Shown in pieces: positions 27,083 to 32,643 of a stretch of 32,643 nt of DNA. The translations under genes and the position numbers were made by a program. Under the pieces are notes generated by a model. That model saw only the letters and a program-made list of their open reading frames with translations, was not told where the DNA came from and made no database searches. The stretch spans positions 1 through 32,643 of the forward strand of contig QUBV01000037.1 in the NCBI GenBank assembly GCA_014338185.1. The letters run 5' to 3'. The DNA comes from Lysobacterales bacterium (lineage in GTDB: Bacteria > Pseudomonadota > Gammaproteobacteria > Xanthomonadales > Rhodanobacteraceae). The first letter of the stretch is position 1. Every line of letters starts with the position of its first letter.

Positions 27083-28114
27083 ATGCGCTGCGTGCAGATC
27101 GTTGCGGTGGGTGCGCCGCTGGAGGCGCGCGAGGTCGCGCTGCCCGAGCCGGGTCCGGACGAGATCCGCGTGCGCATCGAAGCCGCCGGCATCTGCCATT
27201 CCGATGTGCACTATCGCGCGGGCACCGCGAGCATCGCGCGTGTGCCGATCACGCCCGGGCACGAGATCGCCGGCCGCGTCGATGCGCTCGGCGCCGGGGT
27301 CGATGGCCTCACGGAAGGCGCGCGCGTGGCGCTGCACTACCTGGTCAGCTGCGGGCGCTGCGACTACTGCGCGCGGGGGCTGGAGCAGTTCTGCCGTCGT
27401 GGCCGCATGCTCGGCAAGCACCTCGATGGCGGCTACGCGCAGTACGTGGTGGCGCCCGCGCGCAACGCGGTGCCGATCCCCGACACGGTCGCCACCGCGG
27501 CGGCCGCGATCATGATGTGTTCGAGCTCCACGGCGCTGCATGCGCTGCGCAAGGCGCGCACCAGCGCGGGCGATCGCGTCGCCGTGTTCGGCGCCGGCGG
27601 GTTGGGCATGTCGGCGGTGCAGCTGGCCCGCGCCTTCGGCGCACTCGAGGTGTATGCGATCGACATCGATGCGAGCAAGCTCGCCGCGGCGGCGCGTCAT
27701 GGCGCGATCCCGATCGATCCGGCCGCGGGTGCGCCGGCGCAGCAACTGCGCGAACGTACCGCGGGCCATGGCGTGGATGTCGCGCTCGAGTTTGCGGGCC
27801 TGCCGGCCACCCAGCAGCAGGCGGTGGCGAGCCTGGCGGTACACGGGCGCGCGGCCCTGGCCGGCATCACGCGCCACAGCTTCGCGGTGGACAGCTTCAA
27901 CGACGTGATCAACCGCGAGGCCGAGATCATCGGTGTGTCCGACCACCTGCACAGCGAGCTCGGCACGCTCATGGAGTTCACGCGCCGCGGCCTGCTCGAC
28001 CTGGATTCGGTGATCAGCGAACACATCGCGCTCGATGCCGATGCGATCAACGCGCAGCTCGACGCGCTGGCCGCGCAGCGTGCGAGCACGCGCTGCGTGA
28101 TCACGCCCGGCTGA
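27083..28114 (+). CDS. Zinc-dependent alcohol dehydrogenase
   Basis: A 343-residue medium-chain dehydrogenase/reductase. Seen: catalytic zinc ligands Cys38 ([10 protein letters not shown]), His60-Glu61 (PGHE) and Cys146 (IMMCSSST); the structural zinc cluster Cys90, Cys93, Cys96 and Cys104 ([15 protein letters not shown]); and the Rossmann motif GAGGLG with an acidic residue (AIDID) at the end of the second strand, which favours NAD+ over NADP+. Start ATG 27083 has GGGGA 7 nt upstream. Substrate is unknown; relatives act on primary or secondary alcohols or polyols. It stands alone after the tRNA gene and before a cytochrome c gene with its own promoter. Confidence 0.92.
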   Translation: MRCVQIVAVGAPLEAREVALPEPGPDEIRVRIEAAGICHSDVHYRAGTASIARVPITPGHEIAGRVDALGAGVDGLTEGARVALHYLVSCGRCDYCARGLEQFCRRGRMLGKHLDGGYAQYVVAPARNAVPIPDTVATAAAAIMMCSSSTALHALRKARTSAGDRVAVFGAGGLGMSAVQLARAFGALEVYAIDIDASKLAAAARHGAIPIDPAAGAPAQQLRERTAGHGVDVALEFAGLPATQQQAVASLAVHGRAALAGITRHSFAVDSFNDVINREAEIIGVSDHLHSELGTLMEFTRRGLLDLDSVISEHIALDADAINAQLDALAAQRASTRCVITPG

Positions 28115-28201
28115 CGCGCAACCGTTGCCAGGCGTGCACACCGGCAGCCGGCCGCTGCGACGCCGTGCCGCATTGCCTTTCGCGCGCCGCCGTGGGCTGG
28201 C

Positions 28202-28207
28202 TATAAT
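28202..28207 (+). promoter_or_regulatory. -10 box upstream of the cytochrome c gene
   Basis: A perfect TATAAT, 52 bases before the GTG start. The -35 position (TTCGCG at 28179-28184, 17 bases up) is weak, and a TG two bases before the box resembles an extended -10. Confidence 0.5.
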
Positions 28208-28259
28208 CCGCCGCTCTTGGGGAAGCCGATTCCGCCACATCTCGCCGCGAGGGGGTTCC

Positions 28260-28790
28260 GTGTCCAATCCTGTCAGCAACACCGATGCCGCCTTTCTCAA
28301 GCGGTTCTCGCAACTGATCGGTTTCCTTGCGGTGGTGGCGGTCGGCCTGGGCCTGCTCGCGCTGTACATCCACGACAGCAACCCGCCCGCGCCCAATCCC
28401 GATGCGCAGAAGGTAGTGGCGCAGCGCATCGCGCCGGTCGGCGGCGTGTACGCGGGCGACACCGGGCGCGCGGCGATGCAGGCCGCTGCCGAGGCCGCCA
28501 GCAAGGCCGCCGCGGGCGCGGTCGCCTATGACGGCACCACCGACGGCAAGACCATCTACGACAACCTGTGCCACACCTGCCACACCGCCGGTATCGCCGG
28601 TGCGCCCAAGATCGGCGACAAGGCCGACTGGGCCGCGCGCATCGCGCAGGGCATGGACACGCTCGACCAGCATGCGATCGCGGGCTTTACCGGCAAGACC
28701 GGCGTGATGCCGCCCAAGGGCGGTAATCCCGCGCTCAGCGACGAGCAGATGAAGGCCACCGTGGCGTGGATGGTCGAGCAGTCCAAGTGA
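28260..28790 (+). CDS. Membrane-anchored cytochrome c5-like protein
   Basis: A 176-residue class I c-type cytochrome. Seen: an N-terminal uncleaved membrane anchor (about 16-37), an Ala-rich linker (66-90), then a heme domain with covalent heme site CHTCH at 104-108, the segment GAPKIGDKADWAARIAQG and axial Met150 in GVMPPKGGN, and a C-terminal helix ATVAWMVEQ. This is the c5 family pattern; such proteins carry electrons on the periplasmic side toward terminal oxidases. Start GTG 28260 is chosen because GAGGGGG lies about 6 nt upstream and the protein then begins just before the anchor; the frame is open for 45 more codons upstream. It is flanked by its own promoter and a strong terminator. 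Confidence 0.92.
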   Translation: MSNPVSNTDAAFLKRFSQLIGFLAVVAVGLGLLALYIHDSNPPAPNPDAQKVVAQRIAPVGGVYAGDTGRAAMQAAAEAASKAAAGAVAYDGTTDGKTIYDNLCHTCHTAGIAGAPKIGDKADWAARIAQGMDTLDQHAIAGFTGKTGVMPPKGGNPALSDEQMKATVAWMVEQSK

Positions 28791-28820
28791 GCTGAACCCG
28801 CCGCCGCGCCACTCGTGATC

Positions 28821-28843
28821 AACGCCGCGCGAGCGGCGTTTTT
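28821..28843 (+). terminator. Rho-independent terminator after the cytochrome gene
   Basis: A perfect 8-bp stem AACGCCGC/GCGGCGTT (28821-28828 with 28833-28840), a GCGA tetraloop, and a T-run (28839-28843). It starts 31 bases after the cytochrome stop. Confidence 0.93.
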
Positions 28844-28910
28844 CATGGCCGGCCGTGTCGCTCGCGCACCCGCGGCGGCCGACAGCACCGGGCCGCAAGG
28901 TGCGGCAAGG

Positions 28911-28916
28911 TATCAT
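28911..28916 (+). promoter_or_regulatory. -10 box of the hydrolase-zapE pair, 6 nt from ATG
   Basis: TATCAT ends 6 nt before ATG 28923 with no Shine-Dalgarno site, suggesting a leaderless mRNA. No clear -35. Because it lies downstream of a strong terminator, a promoter is needed in this 80-base gap. Confidence 0.45.
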
Positions 28917-28922
28917 GCGGCG

Positions 28923-29591
28923 ATGAATACCCCCGCCGTCGATCCGCCGTTTGCCGCCGGGCCGTTGCTGCTGCCCGGCCCGGTCGGCAGCATCGAGCTG
29001 GCCTGCGCGCTGCCGACCGCCGCGGCCGCGCGCCGTGGCATGGCGATCATCGCCCATCCGCATCCGCTGCATGGCGGCACCATGCACAACAAGGTCGTGA
29101 CCGTGACCGAGCGCGCGTTGCTCGACCTCGGTCTGGCCACGGTGCGCTTCAACTTCCGCGGCGTCGGCCACAGCCAGGGCACGCATGACAACGGCGTCGG
29201 CGAGACCGACGACCTCGTCGCGATCGCGCACTGGCTGCGCCGCGCGCGCGCGCACGATGTGCTGTGGTTGGCCGGCTTCTCGTTCGGCAGCTATGTGACC
29301 TTGCGCGCCGCGCCGCTGCTCGCGCCCGCGCAAGTGGTGCTGATCGCGCCACCGGTCGGGCGCTGGGAATTCGCGCCGCTGGCAGCGCCGGCCTGTCCCT
29401 GGCTGGTGGTGCAGGGTGAGGAGGACGAAGTGGTCGATGCCCAGGCGGTGTTCGCATGGGCGCGCGCGCTGCAGCCGCCCGTGCAACTCATCGCGATGCC
29501 CGAGACCGGCCACTACTTCCATCGCCGACTCATCGACCTGCGCGGCGCGCTGCGCAACGCGCTTGCCGGCCACCTGCCACCGGCGGCATGA
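28923..29591 (+). CDS. Alpha/beta-fold hydrolase
   Basis: A 222-residue soluble hydrolase. Seen: HPHPLHGGTMHNKVV near residue 45 (oxyanion-hole region, typical of this conserved bacterial family), RFNFRGVGHSQGTHDNG, the nucleophile elbow GFSFGS with Ser120, an acid within GEEDEVVD (Asp168 or Asp172) and His197 in ETGHYFH. Substrate unknown; relatives are annotated as dienelactone-hydrolase-like or CocE/NonD. Start ATG 28923 lies just after the -10 box; the open frame continues upstream into the terminator. Its stop overlaps the zapE start (ATGA), so the two are translationally coupled. Confidence 0.88.
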   Translation: MNTPAVDPPFAAGPLLLPGPVGSIELACALPTAAAARRGMAIIAHPHPLHGGTMHNKVVTVTERALLDLGLATVRFNFRGVGHSQGTHDNGVGETDDLVAIAHWLRRARAHDVLWLAGFSFGSYVTLRAAPLLAPAQVVLIAPPVGRWEFAPLAAPACPWLVVQGEEDEVVDAQAVFAWARALQPPVQLIAMPETGHYFHRRLIDLRGALRNALAGHLPPAA

Positions 29592-30694
29592 GCGTGGACA
29601 TCGTGACCGCCGCGGGCGCGCCGGGCGCGCGCTATGCGCAGGGCATCGCCGCCGGACAGTGGCAGGACGACGCCGCGCAGCACGCGGTGCTGCCGCAGCT
29701 GGACCGGCTGTGGCGCGCGCTGGCGCAGCCCGAGCCGAACTCGTGGTGGTCGCGCTTGCGCGGCGGGCGGCCGGTGCCGCCGCGCGGACTGTACCTGTGG
29801 GGCCGGGTCGGGCGCGGCAAGACCTTCCTCACCGAACTGCTGTGCGAGGCGCTGCCCGGCGCGCGCGTGCAGCGCGTGCACTTCCACCGCTTCATGCAGG
29901 ACGTGCAGGCGCGGCTGCGCACGCACGCGGGCGAGCGCGATCCATTGGCCAAGGTCGCGCGCGACATGGCTGCGACCACCTCGCTGCTCGTGCTCGACGA
30001 GTTCGTGGTCGATGACATCGGCGATGCGATGATCCTGGCCAACCTGCTGCGCGCGCTGTTCGACCATGACGTGGTGCTGGTGACCACCTCCAACACGCCG
30101 CCGCGCGAGCTGTACCGCGATGGCCTGCAGCGTGAGCGCTTTTTGCCCGCGATCGCGCTGCTGGAGCAGCACTGCGAGGTGGTCGAGCTCGCCTCGCCGA
30201 CCGACTGGCGCTTGCGCGCGCTCAAGCAGGCCAGCGTCTACTACACGCCGCCCGATGCGGCGGCCGAGCGTGCGCTCGCGGCCGCCTTCGCGCGCATCGC
30301 CCACGGCACGCCGCGCCAGCACCCGGTGCTCACGATCAACGACCGGCCGATCGCCGCGCGCGCGGAGGCCGGCGGCGTGGTGTGGTTCGACTTCGGCGCG
30401 CTGTGCGAGGGCCCGCGCGGCGTGGCCGACTACATCGAGCTGGCCAAGGCCTACCACACGATCTTCGTGTCCAACCTGCCGCAGTTCACGCCGCAGACCG
30501 AGGACGCCGCGCGGCGTTTCATCGAGCTGGTCGACGAGCTGTACGACCGCGGCGTCAACCTCGTGTTGTCGGCGGCCACGCCGATCGTCGAGCTCTACGA
30601 CGGCGAGCGCCTGCGCGCGCAGTTCGCGCGCACCGAGTCGCGCCTGATCGAGATGCAGAGCGAGGACTACCTCGCGCGCGACCACGCGGCATGA
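29588..30694 (+). CDS. zapE: Cell division ATPase ZapE (AFG1 family)
   Basis: A 368-residue AFG1-like P-loop ATPase. ZapE binds FtsZ at the constricting division ring in E. coli. Seen: Walker [10 protein letters not shown] at about 72-80, [15 protein letters not shown], Walker [19 protein letters not shown], the sensor [24 protein letters not shown], and the C-terminal [26 protein letters not shown]. These are all in family order. It overlaps the hydrolase gene by 4 bases (ATGA). Confidence 0.95.
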   Translation: MSVDIVTAAGAPGARYAQGIAAGQWQDDAAQHAVLPQLDRLWRALAQPEPNSWWSRLRGGRPVPPRGLYLWGRVGRGKTFLTELLCEALPGARVQRVHFHRFMQDVQARLRTHAGERDPLAKVARDMAATTSLLVLDEFVVDDIGDAMILANLLRALFDHDVVLVTTSNTPPRELYRDGLQRERFLPAIALLEQHCEVVELASPTDWRLRALKQASVYYTPPDAAAERALAAAFARIAHGTPRQHPVLTINDRPIAARAEAGGVVWFDFGALCEGPRGVADYIELAKAYHTIFVSNLPQFTPQTEDAARRFIELVDELYDRGVNLVLSAATPIVELYDGERLRAQFARTESRLIEMQSEDYLARDHAA

Positions 30695-30752
30695 AACCGG
30701 CGATCGCGCCCATGCGCTTGTGCCCGCGCGCGGCCGCGCGCAGGATCGCGCC

Positions 30753-31574
30753 ATGAACATGCAGCATGGCCCGCTGGGGGCACGCAGCGACTACCCGCGG
30801 CACTACGATGCCGGCTTGCTGTACCCGATCGCGCGAGCGCCCGCGCGGCGCGAGCTTGGGCTGGCGCCGGACGCGCTGCCGTTCGGCGGCGTCGACATCT
30901 GGAACGCGTATGAGCTGTCGTGGCTGGATGCGCGCGGCAAGCCGCAGGTGGCGATCGGCGAGCTGCGGGTGCCCGCGGATTCGCCCAACCTGGTCGAATC
31001 CAAGTCGCTCAAGCTGTACCTGAACTCGCTCAACCAGGAGCGCCTGGGCGATGGTGCGCAGGTGCGCGAGCTGCTGCAGCGCGATCTCGGCGCGGCGGTG
31101 GGCGCGCCGGTCACGGTCGGCCTGCTCGAACCGGCGCAGTTTGCCGCGCAGCGCATCGAGGAACTCGCGGGCCGGTGCATCGATGGCCAGGATCTGGCGA
31201 TCGACGACCACGGCCCGCCGCAACCGGGCTACCTGGACTGCGTCGGCGCCACGGTCGAGGAAACCCTGGTCTCGCACCTGCTCAAGTCCAACTGCCCGGT
31301 CACCGGCCAGCCCGACTGGGCCAGCGTGCAGATCGCCTATGCCGGCTGCGCGATCGGACATGCGGGCCTGCTGCGCTACCTGGTGTCGTACCGCAACCAT
31401 GCGGGCTTCCACGAGCAGTGTGTCGAGCGCATCTTCAACGACCTGTGGCAGCGCTGCTCGCCGCGGCGGCTGAGCGTGTATGCGCGCTACACGCGGCGCG
31501 GTGGCCTCGACATCAACCCCTGGCGCAGCAGCCACGGGCAGTCGCCGCCCAACCCACGTGGTGCGCGCCAGTGA
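30753..31574 (+). CDS. queF: NADPH-dependent 7-cyano-7-deazaguanine reductase
   Basis: A 273-residue type II (two-domain) QueF, which reduces preQ0 to preQ1 in queuosine synthesis. Seen: N-terminal domain with [16 protein letters not shown], the substrate/NADPH signature [11 protein letters not shown] (83-93), and the C-terminal domain with [13 protein letters not shown] containing the thioimide-forming Cys181 and catalytic Asp188, then [12 protein letters not shown]. Close to the E. coli length (282). Start ATG 30753 is preferred; 58 bases separate it from zapE. Other queuosine genes are not nearby. Confidence 0.97.
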   Translation: MNMQHGPLGARSDYPRHYDAGLLYPIARAPARRELGLAPDALPFGGVDIWNAYELSWLDARGKPQVAIGELRVPADSPNLVESKSLKLYLNSLNQERLGDGAQVRELLQRDLGAAVGAPVTVGLLEPAQFAAQRIEELAGRCIDGQDLAIDDHGPPQPGYLDCVGATVEETLVSHLLKSNCPVTGQPDWASVQIAYAGCAIGHAGLLRYLVSYRNHAGFHEQCVERIFNDLWQRCSPRRLSVYARYTRRGGLDINPWRSSHGQSPPNPRGARQ

Positions 31575-31616
31575 GGCGCGATGCAAATTGTCACCATCGC
31601 CGGGCCGCCGCGCTTA

Positions 31617-31646
31617 TTGTGGGTTAAGCGCATGGGCGTCTAATGT
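31617..31646 (+). promoter_or_regulatory. Candidate promoter of the LysM-patatin ORF
   Basis: TTGTGG (31617-31622) and TAATGT (31641-31646) spaced by 18 bases, about 31 bases upstream of the start, in a locally AT-richer stretch after queF. Confidence 0.45.
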
Positions 31647-31677
31647 ACGGCTCGCGCAACGATCAGGAGAGCGGTGC

Positions 31678-32436
31678 ATGGCCAACGAACCGAACAAGCC
31701 GAATTTTTCCAACGTCAAGGGTGGCAGTGCCTCCAGCGCGCCGGCACCGGCGCCGCGACCCGACTTCAGCAACGTGCAGGCCGGTGCGGCCAGCACCGCG
31801 CCCGCAGCCGAGGCTGCGCCGCAGACCTACACCGTGGTCAAGGGCGACAGCCTGTCGAAGATCGCCAAGCGCCTGTATGGCAATGCCAACCGCTGGCGCG
31901 AGATCTTCGAGGCCAACCGCGACCAGCTGAAGAATCCCGACCTCATCACGCTGGCGATGGAGAGCCCGATCCGCGACACGCTGATCGTCGAGATCAATCC
32001 GCTGGAGCGACGCGAGTTGCCGAAAGGCGCGCGCGAGATCGCGGGGGCGGTGAACCGGCTGACGTTCAATGCGCCGCTGCTCAGGGATGTGGAGATGATC
32101 CTGGCCGTGCGGGAGTCGCTGCGCGGGCGCTTTCGCGCCGGCCGCGGGCCGCAGGGGGCACTGGCCGCGCATCGCTTCCACATGATCGAGGCCGGGCGCT
32201 ACACGGCGTCGCTCTCGGACGACAGCAAGCTCAAGCCGGACCTGGGGCTCTTGACGTACCTGCATTCGGCGGGGCGGACGCAGACGCACAAGTGGATCGC
32301 GCAGCACCTCGGCAATGTCGGGCGGCGTGAGACGGTGGATCTCGCGGCGCGCTTCCATGCGCGCGGGGCGGCTCCAGCCGCCGAGGACGAGAGCGACAGC
32401 AGCGGAGAGGCCGATGTCGCGGCGTCGCGGGCGTGA
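31678..32436 (+). CDS. Chimeric ORF: LysM-domain N-terminus joined to patatin-like C-terminus
   Basis: A 252-residue ORF made of two unrelated parts. Residues 1-90 look like a small LysM protein: two copies of a FSNV(K/Q) repeat (10-13 and 30-33) in Pro/Ala-rich sequence, then LysM with [19 protein letters not shown] and [19 protein letters not shown]. Normal LysM proteins of this kind end soon after with YPGQxLxIP. Here, from residue 91, the sequence instead resembles the C-terminal half of patatin-like phospholipases: [49 protein letters not shown] and GRRETVDL. The patatin catalytic parts (GxSxG and DG[GA]) are missing, so no lipase activity is expected. AGGAGA 7 nt upstream supports the start. 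The join falls at or beside NPDLI (86-90; DNA 31933-31947). It may be a real deletion fusion, a decaying pseudogene or an assembly error. Confidence 0.75.
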   Translation: MANEPNKPNFSNVKGGSASSAPAPAPRPDFSNVQAGAASTAPAAEAAPQTYTVVKGDSLSKIAKRLYGNANRWREIFEANRDQLKNPDLITLAMESPIRDTLIVEINPLERRELPKGAREIAGAVNRLTFNAPLLRDVEMILAVRESLRGRFRAGRGPQGALAAHRFHMIEAGRYTASLSDDSKLKPDLGLLTYLHSAGRTQTHKWIAQHLGNVGRRETVDLAARFHARGAAPAAEDESDSSGEADVAASRA

Positions 32437-32469
32437 GCTGATGAGGAGGGCAAAGACGCGTTCAACTGG

Positions 32470-32502
32470 CGTGTCCGGGCACCGGCCTTCGCCGGTGTGA
32501 CG
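32470..32502 (+). repeat. REP-like palindromic element, copy 1
   Basis: A hairpin with stem CACCGGC/GCCGGTG (32480-32486 with 32491-32497) and loop CTTC, flanked by GTGTCCGGG and TGACGG. It is the inverted partner of the element at 32538-32568. On the minus strand it would read as His-Thr-Gly-Glu-Gly-Arg-Cys-Pro, a peptide often seen in spurious ORFs over such elements. Confidence 0.8.
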
Positions 32503-32537
32503 GACTATCTTGCGGCAATTCCCTGCCAACCAACAAA

Positions 32538-32568
32538 CGTGCCGGCGAAGGCCGGCATCCAGACACGT
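32538..32568 (-). repeat. REP-like palindromic element, copy 2 (inverted)
   Basis: A hairpin with stem TGCCGGC/GCCGGCA (32540-32546 with 32551-32557) and loop GAAG, followed by TCCAGACACGT. Its reverse complement aligns with copy 1 over about 30 bases with a few changes, giving a head-to-head pair separated by about 35 bases. The remaining bases to the window end contain no recognisable gene. Confidence 0.8.
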
Positions 32569-32643
32569 CTGCTGCCAATGACATGCGTGCCTTTTGCAGG
32601 CGGCTCAGGGGCCGACGAGGCGGGCATTTGGGGAGGCGGACGT

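Noticed and set aside
31663-32529. Minus-strand frame beginning with a REP-type HTGEGRCP peptide
   Set aside because: The start comes from the REP-like element and the rest is antisense to the LysM-patatin ORF.

Overview
The window is a GC-rich stretch of a gammaproteobacterial chromosome centred on the replication origin. The order rpmH-rnpA-yidC-mnmE on one side and dnaA-dnaN-recF-gyrB on the other, followed by a TPR gene, tonB-exbB-exbD1-exbD2 and a facing pdxJ, is the layout I know from Xanthomonas and relatives. I therefore place it in the Lysobacterales (Xanthomonadales), possibly a Rhodanobacteraceae-like genus. That placement is inferred from gene order and protein sequence, not from a database search.

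Left arm (1-11.2 kb): a PII signal protein gene (minus) diverges from ubiK (ubiquinone accessory factor, with a strong terminator), comM (transformation helicase) and a CvrA-type K+/H+ antiporter. A 509-base gene-free stretch rich in perfect inverted repeats follows. Next come the glyoxylate shunt genes aceB-aceA (minus), divergent from a LysR-type regulator across an AT-rich, repeat-laden control region. A small membrane protein, a 4'-phosphopantetheinyl transferase overlapping it by 4 bp, and pdxJ run on the plus strand and meet exbD2 tail to tail with only 9 bases between stops.

Origin region (11.2-25.4 kb): exbD2, exbD1, exbB, tonB, a TPR lipidless secreted protein, gyrB, recF, dnaN and dnaA all read leftward. 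rpmH, rnpA, yidC and mnmE all read rightward. The polarity switch, an AT-rich dnaA-dnaN spacer with a perfect DnaA box, and two perfect parS-type palindromes inside recF mark this as oriC and its partition centre. A strong terminator separates exbD1 from exbD2.

Right arm (25.4-32.6 kb, all plus strand): an APC amino acid permease, tRNA-Arg(CCG), a zinc alcohol dehydrogenase, a membrane-anchored cytochrome c5-like protein with promoter and terminator, an alpha/beta hydrolase overlapping zapE, queF, and an odd chimeric ORF. The chimera joins an N-terminal LysM domain to the C-terminal part of a patatin-like phospholipase at a shared Asn-Pro-Asp-Leu-Ile. A pair of inverted REP-like palindromes lies just beyond it at the window edge.

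Most of the window is core housekeeping. The observations most worth following are the LysM-patatin chimera, the parS pair encoded within recF, the aceB/lysR operator array, a recurrent -10 box exactly 6 nt before the ATG (predicted leaderless genes), and the hairpin-rich spacer after cvrA.
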